Below are positions 27,432 to 36,109 of a stretch of DNA of 64,000 nt, piece after piece. Location of the stretch: positions 4,464,001 through 4,528,000 of the forward strand of contig LS483371.1 of assembly GCA_900475325.1 (NCBI GenBank). Direction: 5' to 3'. The translations under genes and the position numbers were made by a program. Every line of letters starts with the position of its first letter. Position 1 is the stretch's first letter. The notes beneath the pieces are model-generated. The model worked only from the letters and a program-made list of their open reading frames with translations, had not been told where the DNA came from and searched no databases. This stretch comes from Paucimonas lemoignei (GTDB lineage Bacteria > Pseudomonadota > Gammaproteobacteria > Pseudomonadales > Pseudomonadaceae).

Positions 27432-27625
27432 GGATGGATCAGGCCGGTCTCCGGGCTCATGAGCGGGCGTACCCGACTGCGCGCCTTCCCATGCTCAAGC
27501 ACAGTGGCCAGATTGCGCAGTTTTCACTCATTTACCGTTGCGGGGGCAGCGCCGGAATACGTCGCGAACGGCGACGGCACCGGCTTCCCTGTTTCACTTG
27601 AGCAGTCCGCAGACTTCAAGCACCT
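27432..27625 (-). promoter_or_regulatory. Cobalamin riboswitch
   Basis: Reading the minus strand, the conserved B12 riboswitch blocks occur in order: AAACAGGGAAGCCGGTG, then GCGCTGCCCCCGCAACGGTAA, GCCACTG, GGGAAGGCGCGCAGTCGG and finally the B12-box-like GCCCGGAGACCGGCCTG (about 27441-27457). It lies about 105 bases upstream of the cobO start, so it should repress the cob run when adenosylcobalamin is plentiful. A GCATC/GATGC hairpin between it and cobO may be part of the expression platform. Confidence 0.95.
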
Positions 27626-27744
27626 GAAACAAGGGGCGAAGGGTAGAGGGTTGGGGGTGGAGCGTCAATCAACACAGGGGTTGAACCTCCCCCGCATGGG
27701 CGTCTCTATCTCTTATTGCACCCTGCCCGTTACGGAGATCGACC

Positions 27745-29067
27745 ATGTTCACGCTCAAACCGCAATACGCTGTGTTGCTCGTGCTTGCTGCTGGCCTGGC
27801 GGGCTGTGGCGAGTCCTCCAGATTGCAAGTCATGGACGGCACCGGACCGTCGCCCCAACTGCCTGAGCCGAATAAAACCTTGATCCCGACCGTGAACATC
27901 GCTCCGGCGGTCGGCTGGCCTAAAGACGCCAAGCCGATTGCCGCCCCTGGTACTCAGGTTGCTGCCTTCGCCGAGAATCTGGATCACCCGCGCTGGCTGT
28001 ACGTACTGCCCAATGGCGACGTGCTGGTAGCGGAAACCAACTCGCCGCCCAAGCCCGATGATGACCAGGGCGTGCGTGGCTGGGTCATGAAGAAAATCAT
28101 GGGCCGTGCCGGTGCCGGTGTGCCCAGCCCTAACCGCATCACCCTGCTGCGCGACAAAGACCACGACGGCGTGGCCGAAACCCACACCGTATTCCTGGCA
28201 AACCTCAACTCCCCCTTCGGCATGACATTGGTGGGCAATAAGCTCTATGTGGCCGATACCGACCGCCTGATCAGCTTCCCTTATCAGGACGGCCAGACCT
28301 CCATCAGCGCCGCGCCCACCAAGGTCGTCGACCTGCCAGGCGGCACGCTGAACCACCACTGGACCAAAAACGTCATCGCCAGCAAAGACGGCAGCAAGCT
28401 GTACGTGACGGTGGGCTCCAACAGCAACGTGGCGGAAAACGGCATGGCGGCCGAAGAAGGTCGCGCGGCCATCTGGGAAGTCGATGCCGCCACCGGTGCG
28501 CACCGCATCTTCGCCTCAGGCCTGCGCAACCCTAACGGCATGGACTGGGAACCCACCACCGGCAAGCTGTGGACAGCGGTGAACGAGCGCGACGAAATCG
28601 GCAGCGATCTGGTGCCGGACTATGTCACCTCGGTGAAGGACGGCGGCTTCTATGGCTGGCCTTACAGCTATTACGGTCAGCACGTGGATGTACGGGTCAA
28701 ACCACAGAACCCGGAACTGGTCGCCAAGGCGATTGCACCTGACTTCGCGGTCGGGCCACATACCGCTTCACTTGGCCTGGTCTTCGCCGATGGCAAAACC
28801 CTGCCCGCGCCATTCAACGAAGGGTTGTTCATCGGCCAGCACGGCTCATGGAACCGCAAACCCCACAGCGGTTATAAGGTGCTGTTCGTGCCCTTCAGCG
28901 GCGGCAAGCCTAGCGGTGCGCCTATCGACCTGCTCACTGGCTTCCTGAATTCCGATGAGAAAGCTCAGGGCCGGCCGGTGGGGGTGGTCAATGATCATCA
29001 GGGCGGGTTGTTGGTGGCCGATGATGTGGGGAACAAGGTTTGGCGGGTGACGGGGGTGAAGCGTTGA
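27745..29067 (+). CDS. Lipoprotein of the sorbosone/glucose dehydrogenase (PQQ-type beta-propeller) family
   Basis: A 440-residue secreted lipoprotein: signal and lipobox LAAGLAGC with the acylated cysteine at 22, then a six-bladed beta-propeller of the soluble sugar dehydrogenase (GdhB/YliI/sorbosone dehydrogenase) type. Seen: [20 protein letters not shown] at about 74-93, [20 protein letters not shown] near 153-172, [15 protein letters not shown] near 253, [14 protein letters not shown] near 299 and [18 protein letters not shown] near 356-373. It probably oxidises sugars in the periplasm using PQQ; substrate unknown. ATG follows CGGAGA. It diverges from the cob riboswitch, but nothing suggests shared control. 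Confidence 0.88.
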   Translation: MFTLKPQYAVLLVLAAGLAGCGESSRLQVMDGTGPSPQLPEPNKTLIPTVNIAPAVGWPKDAKPIAAPGTQVAAFAENLDHPRWLYVLPNGDVLVAETNSPPKPDDDQGVRGWVMKKIMGRAGAGVPSPNRITLLRDKDHDGVAETHTVFLANLNSPFGMTLVGNKLYVADTDRLISFPYQDGQTSISAAPTKVVDLPGGTLNHHWTKNVIASKDGSKLYVTVGSNSNVAENGMAAEEGRAAIWEVDAATGAHRIFASGLRNPNGMDWEPTTGKLWTAVNERDEIGSDLVPDYVTSVKDGGFYGWPYSYYGQHVDVRVKPQNPELVAKAIAPDFAVGPHTASLGLVFADGKTLPAPFNEGLFIGQHGSWNRKPHSGYKVLFVPFSGGKPSGAPIDLLTGFLNSDEKAQGRPVGVVNDHQGGLLVADDVGNKVWRVTGVKR

Positions 29068-29392
29068 ATTGGGGGACTGTAATTAAGCCGAGTCGCTCAT
29101 ATCGCGGCATGGGTATACACGTTTTTTCGCGTACATATCCGTTGTAGCGGTAACGGCTACTTAGGGTTGCGCCCTTACGGCGCCTCACTTTTGAAGCCCA
29201 AAAGTAAGCAAAAGGCTCTTGCCCCACCACTCGGTCCCTCGCCTAGGCTCGGCATGCCCGTAATCCTACATTGATTCGGCGGGCCGCCGCGAAGGGCCAT
29301 CCCTGGCCCAGCGCGGCTAAACTGGCATCCATGCCGGTTCACCCGCCGAATCAATATCGGCTTCCGGCCAGCGTGGTTTGACGGGGCGCCAG

Positions 29393-29427
29393 GATCAAAA
29401 GCAGATCAAAAGCACATCAAGATCAAG
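29393..29427. repeat. Short tandem repeat in element B core
   Basis: GATCAAAAGCA and GATCAA units; shorter than the equivalent tracts in copies A and C. Confidence 0.7.
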
Positions 29428-29459
29428 GGCGGCGATGGTTGGCGCTGCGTGGATTAGTG

Positions 29460-29519
29460 GTAGGAGCTGCCGAAGGCTGCGAAGGCGGCTACCGATTCGC
29501 AGCCTTCGGCAGCTCCTAC
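29460..29519. repeat. REPIN, GTAGGAGCTGCCGAAGGCTG family, inside element B
   Basis: Same palindrome as at 1191-1250, with the same GGCGGCTACCGA spacer, at the same internal site. Confidence 0.9.
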
Positions 29520-29933
29520 AGAGAATTGCACACGCCGTTGATTCCGTGGGAGCGAATTCATTCGCGAAGACAATGGTGCAAACAACGAATAACGCGAGAC
29601 AAACACACAAAAAAAGCAGGTCGGCTATCAGGCCGCCTCGTGAGCTTTTGATCTTAGGCGCCCCGTTAAACCACGCTGGCCGGAATCCGATGTTGATTCG
29701 CAGGGGAAACCGGCAGGACGCCGGTTTAGCCGCACTGGGCCAGGGATGGCCCTTTGCGGCGACCCTGCGAATCAATGTCGGATTACGGGCATGCCGAGCC
29801 TTAGCGAGGGACCGAGTGGTGGGGCAAGAGCGCTTTGGTTACTTTCGCGCTTTTCGAAAGTGACCCGCCGTAAGGGCGGAACCCTAAGTAGCCGTTACCC
29901 CAGGAATGGATATGTACCCAATCAAAAGAATCG

Positions 29934-30473
29934 CTACTGATTCCGCGCCAGATTCGAAGGCTGAATCACCCGCTTCGCATTCAAATAAGCCCTCTGCCAA
30001 TAAGGCTTGTCGAGGCTGTCCAGCTTGACCGTGCCGCCGGTGGCGGGCGCATGCACGAAGCGGCCTTCGCCGACATAGATCCCGGCATGGCTGACCTGTG
30101 AACCACCGCCCGTGGCGAAGAACACCAGATCACCCGACTGCAACTGCTCGCGCCCGATATTGGGCGCGCGCATCACAATCATGTCCCGGGTCGAACGTGG
30201 CAAGGCAATGCCCGCCGCGTCGCGATAGACAAAGCCAATCAAACCACTGCAATCAAAACCCGAATCAGGCGTGTTACCGCCCCACCGATAAGGCGTGCCC
30301 ACAAGACCCAAGGCGCGGAACAACACGTCTTCCGCGGCAGGGTTGGGGTTTTCGGTAGGAGCGACGAGCACCGGGCGTTGAACAACCCGAGGCTGGGGCG
30401 GTGGCGGCGCGCTGGCGCAAGCACCCAGCAACGCTGCAAGAGAAATAACCGCTAGGCGAACCATAATCGACAT
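29934..30473 (-). CDS. NlpC/P60 cell-wall peptidase, lipoprotein
   Basis: A 179-residue lipoprotein with lipobox LAALLGAC near residue 20 and a C40 (NlpC/P60) peptidase domain, which cuts peptide cross-bridges in peptidoglycan. Seen: GTPYRWGGNTPDSGFDCSGLIGFVY with the catalytic cysteine near 77, and VSHAGIYVGEGRFVHAP with the catalytic histidine near 130. ATGs at 30471-30473 and 30464 are possible; the first has a weak AGG upstream. A second C40 gene follows upstream at 30565, so the two may be tandem paralogues with distinct roles. Confidence 0.9.
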   Translation of the reverse strand: MSIMVRLAVISLAALLGACASAPPPPQPRVVQRPVLVAPTENPNPAAEDVLFRALGLVGTPYRWGGNTPDSGFDCSGLIGFVYRDAAGIALPRSTRDMIVMRAPNIGREQLQSGDLVFFATGGGSQVSHAGIYVGEGRFVHAPATGGTVKLDSLDKPYWQRAYLNAKRVIQPSNLARNQ

Positions 30474-30564
30474 AAACGACAACCTGACGTGGATGCGGCT
30501 TACTTTGCCGGGGGCCCGGAAAGCACAAGACAGGCTTATAGCCTGTCTTTATGCAACACGGTAG

Positions 30565-31266
30565 TTATTTGTGCTTACGCTTCTTGACCGCTGGGGTCTT
30601 GATCGTCGTTGCCGTCATCGCAGTGGTCTGCGGGGCCGCTACTGTAGGCGACTCCATGGCCAGCGCGCGCTTGGCTTCGATGAAGGTCTTGCTCCAGTAA
30701 GTGTCGTCAAGGCTGTCGACGCGAACGCCACCGCTACGACGGCTGCTGGAGTGGATGAATTGATTGTCACCCAGGTAGATAGCAGCGTGGCTGACGCGAC
30801 CGCGACCGGCAGTGCTGAAGAACAGCAGATCGCCTGGCTCAAGATCAGTGCGTTTCACCAGAGGCGCATCGATGTTGATCATTTCACGGGAAGAACGCGG
30901 CAGGTTCATGCCGGCCTCTTCCTTGAACAGATAACCGATGAAGCCGCTGCAATCAAAACCGGACTTGGTAGAGGTGCCGCCAAAACGGTAACGCGTACCG
31001 ATCAGGGCTTTGCCACGCTCAAGAATGCTGTCTGCCAAAACGGGTAGCTGATAAGGCTTGCTGTCGGCAAACTGAGCCAGCTCGGCTTCAGTGGCCAGCT
31101 CTTCCTGCAATACCGACCGGTCTGAGCGGATGGCAGAGGTAGGAGCGGAAATGGAAGCCTTGTGCGCCTGTTGTTGGGTGTTTTGGGAAACCGGCATATT
31201 GGCCGAGCAACCGAACAACAGGGTGACGAGTGCGAGGGGCACGAGGGGTGCGAAGCGAACTAGCAT
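30565..31266 (-). CDS. NlpC/P60 cell-wall peptidase, lipoprotein with basic tail
   Basis: A 233-residue lipoprotein: lipobox LVTLLFGC near 20, a linker rich in Ala, Ser and Gln to about 75, a C40 peptidase domain (GTRYRFGGTSTKSGFDCSGFIGYLF with the catalytic Cys; VSHAAIYLGDNQFIHSSS with the catalytic His) and a Thr/Ala-rich tail ending in KKRKHK. It is paralogous to the gene at 29934 but has a longer N-terminus and a basic C-terminus that could bind the cell wall or DNA. ATG at 31264-31266 is used. Confidence 0.9.
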   Translation of the reverse strand: MLVRFAPLVPLALVTLLFGCSANMPVSQNTQQQAHKASISAPTSAIRSDRSVLQEELATEAELAQFADSKPYQLPVLADSILERGKALIGTRYRFGGTSTKSGFDCSGFIGYLFKEEAGMNLPRSSREMINIDAPLVKRTDLEPGDLLFFSTAGRGRVSHAAIYLGDNQFIHSSSRRSGGVRVDSLDDTYWSKTFIEAKRALAMESPTVAAPQTTAMTATTIKTPAVKKRKHK

Positions 31267-31341
31267 GGGCACGACCGTGGCTGGAATATTAAGAAGCCGC
31301 GACTATGCCTTCTATCTTTCTCATTTGCAAATTCAATCGAA

Positions 31342-32106
31342 CTAAATGTGACTTACCAACTCCCCCATGACATGTACCGCTCGGCAGGGAAAAAAGGCGT
31401 CAATTTGATCGCTGAGATTTTTTGACGCCAAATTTATTTCAGCGATAAAACCACCGCAAACCCTTGTTCTGAATACAGGTTCCTGGATGTAAGGGAAGCT
31501 TGCCGTGGTGCCGATACTCAGTACCGCATCAAAGCCTTTTGCCATCTCTTCATAGAGGGTTTCGAGGGCACGCCCGGGCAACATTTCCTGAAACAACACG
31601 ACAGATGGTCGCATAACGCCACTACAGAGCGAGCAAATCGGTGGAAGCGGACCATTCAGGCGGGCACTGACGTTGGAATCTTCGGCCGCACACGACTGAC
31701 AATAAAGCGGCCCGAGCTGACCATGAATCTCGATCAACCGGTCTGGCGGGCTGCCCGCCGCGCGGTGGTAGCCATCAACGTTTTGCGTGAGCACCCAGCA
31801 CTCCGGCTTCTTGCGCTGCAGCTCGGCGATTGCGTAATGAGCAGCGTTGGGCTGCGCGCCAAGACAGGCTTTGGCGAGCTGCGCGATGTACTTCCAGCAC
31901 AACTCGGGATCACGACGCAGCATCGGGCCGGACATGGCCATTTCAATCGACACGCCGTCTTCGGTTTCTGCGTTATAGAGGCCACCCACCCCGCGATACG
32001 TCGGCAGGCCGGAATCGGCCGACAGCCCTGCCCCGGTGATGACCAGAATCCGTTGCGCGTGCCGCAATGCCGCTGCGGTTTGCAACAACAGGGCTTGGTC
32101 TACCAC
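31342..32106 (-). CDS. Sir2 family NAD-dependent protein deacylase
   Basis: A 254-residue sirtuin. NAD-binding GAGLSADSGLPTYRG lies at about 25-39, TQNVDGYHRAAG at about 107-118, the catalytic histidine in EIHGQLGPLYC at about 126-136, and four zinc cysteines (CQSC and CSLC) flank a short insert. The start is GTG at 32104-32106, which overlaps the hda stop by 7 bases, so it is probably translated from the hda message. Targets are unknown. The location after hda suggests, but does not show, a link between NAD-dependent deacylation and replication control. Confidence 0.9.
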   Translation of the reverse strand: MVDQALLLQTAAALRHAQRILVITGAGLSADSGLPTYRGVGGLYNAETEDGVSIEMAMSGPMLRRDPELCWKYIAQLAKACLGAQPNAAHYAIAELQRKKPECWVLTQNVDGYHRAAGSPPDRLIEIHGQLGPLYCQSCAAEDSNVSARLNGPLPPICSLCSGVMRPSVVLFQEMLPGRALETLYEEMAKGFDAVLSIGTTASFPYIQEPVFRTRVCGGFIAEINLASKNLSDQIDAFFPCRAVHVMGELVSHI

Positions 32107-32804
32107 CCAAGCGTCTCTTTAAGGAAAGGGATAGTCAGTTTGCGTTGCGCTTGAAGCGATGCCTGATCCAGGGTTTCCAGCAGATCAAACAGCGCACTCA
32201 TGCTGCGCGTGCCCCGGGTGAGGATGAAATGGCCGACTTCGTCGGTCAGGTGCAGGCCGCGACGCGATGCACGCAGCTGCAAGGCACGCAGCTTGTCTTC
32301 ATCGGACAGGCCCCGCATCTGGAACACCAGCGCCATGGTCAGACGAGATTTGAGATCGGGGAGTTTGACCGGCAGCTCTCGCGGAGACTGAGAGGCTGCG
32401 ATCAGCAAACGACGACCACTGTCACGCAGCCGGTTGAACAGATGGAACAGCGCTTCTTCCCACTCGGGTTTGCCGACGATGGCCTGTAAATCGTCAAGAC
32501 AGACCAGCTCGTACTGCTCCAGGTTGTCGAACAGCTCGACCCCTTCATCAATGACTTCGGCGAGCGGCAGATAAACAGCCGGTTCGCCGATCTGCTCGAA
32601 ACGCAGGCACGCGGCCTGCAGCAGGTGAGTGCGCCCTACTCCGTCCTTGCCCCACAAATAGATGAGGCTTTCGGTCCAGCCAGCCTCGGCTTCGCACAGC
32701 CGCTCCACGTAGCCGAGTGCAGCGGCGTTGGCGCCGGGATAGTAGTTGATGAAGGTGGCGTCATCACGCAGACGCACACCCAGGGGCAGCTGAATAGGTT
32801 TCAT
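32100..32804 (-). CDS. hda: DnaA regulatory inactivator Hda
   Basis: A 234-residue DnaA-related AAA+ protein that, bound to the DNA-loaded sliding clamp, stimulates hydrolysis of ATP by DnaA to block re-initiation. The N-terminal MKPIQLPLGV carries the clamp-binding motif QLPLGV. A Walker A-like GKDGVGRTHLLQA is at about 51-63, Walker B is LVCLDDLQAI near 97-106 and a sensor region follows (LKSRLTMALVF near 152). ATG at 32802-32804; longer upstream in-frame sequence is not coding. Followed by the overlapping sirtuin gene. Confidence 0.93.
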   Translation of the reverse strand: MKPIQLPLGVRLRDDATFINYYPGANAAALGYVERLCEAEAGWTESLIYLWGKDGVGRTHLLQAACLRFEQIGEPAVYLPLAEVIDEGVELFDNLEQYELVCLDDLQAIVGKPEWEEALFHLFNRLRDSGRRLLIAASQSPRELPVKLPDLKSRLTMALVFQMRGLSDEDKLRALQLRASRRGLHLTDEVGHFILTRGTRSMSALFDLLETLDQASLQAQRKLTIPFLKETLGW

Positions 32805-33282
32805 GCTGGCTGAACGGCTCAAGCGAACCGTTAGGGGCCTCTGTGTAAAGTGCGCAAAGTTTATACCCGTGACGCTGGGGGAGCAATGAGCCAGACCATA
32901 AGCAAAATCAAAGGTTTGCGTGAATTGGGAGCAATGGCGGAACACGCTGGCTGTGGGAGCGTGGCTTGCCCGCGATAAGCATAGGTATCCATACATCTTT
33001 CAAGAATTGGTTTTTGTACATATCCATTCCTGCGGTCACGGCCACTTAGGGTTCCGCTCTTACAGCGGGTCACCTTTTACAAACGCCTAAAAGGTAACCC
33101 AAAACGCTTGCCCCACCACTCGGTCCCTCGCCTAGGCTCGGCATGCCCGTAATCCGACATTGAGGTGTGGGGCCGCCGCCAACGGCCATCCATGGCCTAG
33201 GGCGGCTAAACCGGCATCCCTGCCGGTTTACCCCACACCTCAACATCGGACTCCGGCCAGCGTGGTTTAACGGGGCGCTTTA

Positions 33283-33330
33283 GATCAAAAGCCAGATCAA
33301 AAGCCAGATCAAAAGCCAGATCAAGATCAA
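33283..33330. repeat. Short tandem repeat in element C core
   Basis: Four near-identical GATCAAAAGCCA units running into AGATCAAGATCAA. Confidence 0.75.
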
Positions 33331-33362
33331 CTGCGGCGATGGATGGCGCTACTTGAATTGAG

Positions 33363-33422
33363 GTAGGAGCTGCCGAAGGCTGCGAAGGCGGCTACCGATT
33401 CGCAGCCTTCGGCAGCTCCTAC
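33363..33422. repeat. REPIN, GTAGGAGCTGCCGAAGGCTG family, inside element C
   Basis: Identical layout and spacer to the REPINs at 1191 and 29460. Confidence 0.9.
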
Positions 33423-33954
33423 AGAGAATTGCGCACCCCGTTGATTCCGTGGGAGCGAATTCATTCGCGAAGGGAATGGCACAAACAACGAATAACGTGA
33501 GCCAAGCACACAAAAAAAACAGGTCGGCTATCAGGCCGCCTCGCGCGCTTTTGATTTTGATCTTAGGCGCCCCGTTAAACCACGCTGGCCGACCGCAGGG
33601 CTTGAACCGTGGGCAACCCGGCAGGACGCCGGGTTAGCCGCGCTGGGCCAGGGATGGCCCTTCGCGGCGGCCCACGGTTCAAGGCCTGCGGGCGGGCACA
33701 CCGAGCCTAGGCGAGGTGCCGAGTGGTGGGGCAAGAGCGTTTTGCTTACTTTTGCGCTTTCAAAAGTGAGGCGCTGTAAGAGCGCAACCCTAAGTCGCCA
33801 TAACCGCAGCAACGGATATGTACTCAAAAAATGTGTAGAGATCATTGCCGCGCTAACGCTTGATGCGATTGACCTGATATTTGCGGCTCCTGCATCGCGT
33901 GCAAGCACCGTTCCCACATCAGATTGCATTCAAGTCCGGCTATATTCTGCGCCC

Positions 33955-35028
33955 CTACAACTCCGGATCCTGCGCCCCACCATAGATATCCGACTCTTTA
34001 TAGACATCGTGCATATGCCGCACCAGCACCATGATCACCGCTGCCACCGGCAACGCCAACAGGATCCCGGTAAAGCCGAATAACTCGCCGCCCGCCAGGA
34101 TCGCGAAGATCACCGCCACCGGGTGCAGACCAATGCGATCACCCACCAGCAACGGCGTAAGCACCATGCCTTCCAAGGCCTGACCAACCATGAATACCGC
34201 CGCAATCCCCAGCATCGGATACAGGTCGCCGCCAAACTGGAACAACCCGGCCACCAACGCCGCGCCGATGCCGATCACAAAGCCCATATAAGGAACAATG
34301 GCAGCCAGACCCGCGATAACCCCGATCAACAGACCCAGCTCCAGGCCAACCAGCATCAGACCCGCCGCGTAGATCACGCCCAACCCCACCATCACCAGCA
34401 ACTGCCCGCGAATGAACGCGCCCAGTACTTCGTGACATTCGCCCGCCAGCTTCACCACTTGTTCCTCGCGATGACGCGGCAGCAGGCTGCGGATCTTGGC
34501 CATCATCACGTCCCAGTCGCGCAGCAGGTAGAAACACACCACCGGGATCAGCACCAGATTGGTCACAAAGCCAATCAACGCAAGGCTCGACGCTGTGGCC
34601 TTGGACAGCACCACGCCGACGATATCGCCAGTCTGGCCCATGTGCTCGGAGATGGCCGCCTTGACCTTGTCGAATTTCCAGAAGCCGTCCGCCAGACCAA
34701 ACTTGGTCTGCACCCAGGGCAGAGCCGTGTGCTGCAACCAGTCGAGCATCTGTGGCGCCAGCTCATAAAGGCGGAACAGTTGCTTGGCCAGCATGGGCAC
34801 CAGGATCAGCAGCAGCCCCATGAAAATCAGGGTGAACAGACCGAACACCGCGACCACGCTCAAGGTTCGTGACAGGCCGAGCTTTTCCAGCTTGTCCGTC
34901 AGCGGGTCGCCCATATAGGCCAGCAGCAGCGCGACCAGAAACGGCGTCAGAATCGAGTGCAGCAAGAACACAAACAGGACCAGCAGGACAATCCCGCCGA
35001 GCCAGAACCAGCGCCGTGTGTCAGTCAT
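33955..35028 (-). CDS. perM: AI-2E family transporter PerM
   Basis: A 357-residue integral membrane protein of the AI-2E/PerM family with about eight helices. Seen: N-terminal WFWLGGIVLLVLFVFLLHSILTPFLVALLLAYMGDPL (two adjacent helices) and the C-terminal family block VGDRIGLHPVAVIFAILAGGELFGF near 302-326. Members are permeases or efflux proteins of uncertain substrate; autoinducer export is not implied. ATG at 35026-35028 follows AAGGGGC. It lies 25 bases after the DUF2066 gene on the same strand. Confidence 0.88.
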   Translation of the reverse strand: MTDTRRWFWLGGIVLLVLFVFLLHSILTPFLVALLLAYMGDPLTDKLEKLGLSRTLSVVAVFGLFTLIFMGLLLILVPMLAKQLFRLYELAPQMLDWLQHTALPWVQTKFGLADGFWKFDKVKAAISEHMGQTGDIVGVVLSKATASSLALIGFVTNLVLIPVVCFYLLRDWDVMMAKIRSLLPRHREEQVVKLAGECHEVLGAFIRGQLLVMVGLGVIYAAGLMLVGLELGLLIGVIAGLAAIVPYMGFVIGIGAALVAGLFQFGGDLYPMLGIAAVFMVGQALEGMVLTPLLVGDRIGLHPVAVIFAILAGGELFGFTGILLALPVAAVIMVLVRHMHDVYKESDIYGGAQDPEL

Positions 35029-35053
35029 CAAAGCCCCTTACTACGTCTAGTGT

Positions 35054-36109
35054 TTACCAACGGAAATACAATTGCGCCGCCGCAGTTGGCATCGGTGCCG
35101 GGGCCTGAGCCGCAGCGCTGGCGTCGACCGGTGCCTGAGGTGCCGGAGCGGCTTCGGGTGCCGGGGTCTCCTGCAGCTGTGCCAGCGCCAGTTGCGAGCG
35201 GATCTGCTCGGCGCTGCCGCTGACCTCATACTGGATGCGATCGCCCTCAACGGATTTGAGACGCGCGCCGAACGGTTCGAGTAACTGCATCAGTTGCGCA
35301 TAATGCTCCAGATTCATGCCCTGCACTTGCACGAGCATTCCGGTAGCCGCCCCAGGTTTGACCACAAAGCGTGGCGCCAGGCGTTCGCTGACCGCCAGCA
35401 ACACCGCATCGGCCAGGGCATCAGCGTTGGCGGCAGTTGCGGTGCCCTGCTCGCGTTTATCGCCCATCCACAAGCGCCATTTGGCTTGCCACTGTCCGGC
35501 CTCTTCCTTGGCATGCACCGCCAGCAACGCGTCGGCACCGTATCGTTCGGACGCTTCTTTGAGCGGCGCGGCATCGGTGCCTTCGAGGTTTTTCGCGGTG
35601 CCTACGCTTTGCTCGCCCAGATCGGCCAGCGGCAGGCGCAAGGGCAGGCCACGGTGCTGGGCGGCACGACGCAGTGGTTCGGCTGAACTCTGCCCATCGC
35701 CCACCAGATTGGAGCCTTCGGTGGCGTCGTTGAGCCACCAGCCGAGAATGGTCGGCCGATTGCTGCCCCACAGCGACAAGCCCGCCTGACGCAACGAACG
35801 GTCCGTGCTGACCGGATCGAAATCCACCAGCAGGGTCTCCGGTGGCCCGGCTTCGTAGCCATATTGGCTGATGACTTGTTGCGGGTCCTTGCGCAACCCG
35901 GCCAGCGCCGAACTCTGCGGCGCCTTGGCATCGCCGGTCAGGCGCAGGACGAGGGTTTCCAGCGCCACCTGGGTGGCGCGGGTACGCTCATCCGGGGACT
36001 GGCCACTGACCGGCTCACGCACTTGATACAGGTTATTCACGGTTTCAGCGAAGCTCGGCAGGCTCAGCACTGACAGGCAGCCGACAAAAAAGAGTCTGGA
36101 AAAAAGCAT
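35054..36109 (-). CDS. DUF2066 domain protein, exported
   Basis: A 351-residue protein with a signal peptide (about 1-21, ending SFA) and the DUF2066 family pattern: LYQVREPVSGQSPDERTRA near 27-45 and LGWWLNDATEGS in the middle. The last 40 residues are a low-complexity Ala/Pro/Gln tail ending LYFRW. Probably periplasmic, function unknown. It is divergent from purM across 335 bases and upstream of perM. This order is the same as I recall for P. aeruginosa PA0945-PA0948. Confidence 0.85.
   Translation of the reverse strand: MLFSRLFFVGCLSVLSLPSFAETVNNLYQVREPVSGQSPDERTRATQVALETLVLRLTGDAKAPQSSALAGLRKDPQQVISQYGYEAGPPETLLVDFDPVSTDRSLRQAGLSLWGSNRPTILGWWLNDATEGSNLVGDGQSSAEPLRRAAQHRGLPLRLPLADLGEQSVGTAKNLEGTDAAPLKEASERYGADALLAVHAKEEAGQWQAKWRLWMGDKREQGTATAANADALADAVLLAVSERLAPRFVVKPGAATGMLVQVQGMNLEHYAQLMQLLEPFGARLKSVEGDRIQYEVSGSAEQIRSQLALAQLQETPAPEAAPAPQAPVDASAAAQAPAPMPTAAAQLYFRW

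Larger units (their letters stand above)
29131..29917. repeat. Compound palindromic element, copy B
   Basis: A 787-base element between two convergent gene ends, bounded by GTACATATCC (29131-29140) and GGATATGTAC (29908-29917). Hairpins: CTTAC-loop stems at 29169-29183 and 29865-29879; second hairpin 29841-29861 in the right arm; long stems TTGATTCGGCGGG (29271-29283 with 29342-29354) and TTGATTCGCAGGG (29693-29705 with 29763-29775). The core has the tandem repeat (29393-29427), a REPIN (29460-29519) and a lone GTGGGAGCGAATTCATTCGCGAA half. Same orientation and order as copies A and C. Confidence 0.85.
33016..33833. repeat. Compound palindromic element, copy C
   Basis: An 818-base element between hda and perM, bounded by GTACATATCC (33016-33025) and GGATATGTAC (33824-33833). 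Hairpins: CTTAC-loop stems 33054-33068 and 33771-33785, second hairpin 33072-33095, long stems TTGAGGTGTGGGG (33160-33172 with 33231-33243) and CTTGAACCGTGGGC (33601-33614 with 33670-33683). The core has a tandem repeat (33283-33330), a REPIN (33363-33422) and a lone REP half (33449-33472). Orientation is the same as in A and B. The left arm stem sequence is unique to this copy yet still pairs. Confidence 0.85.

Noticed and set aside
29131..33833. Insertion sequence flanked by copies B and C
   Set aside because: The genes between B and C are ordinary chromosomal genes, both copies have the same internal structure, and no transposase is present.
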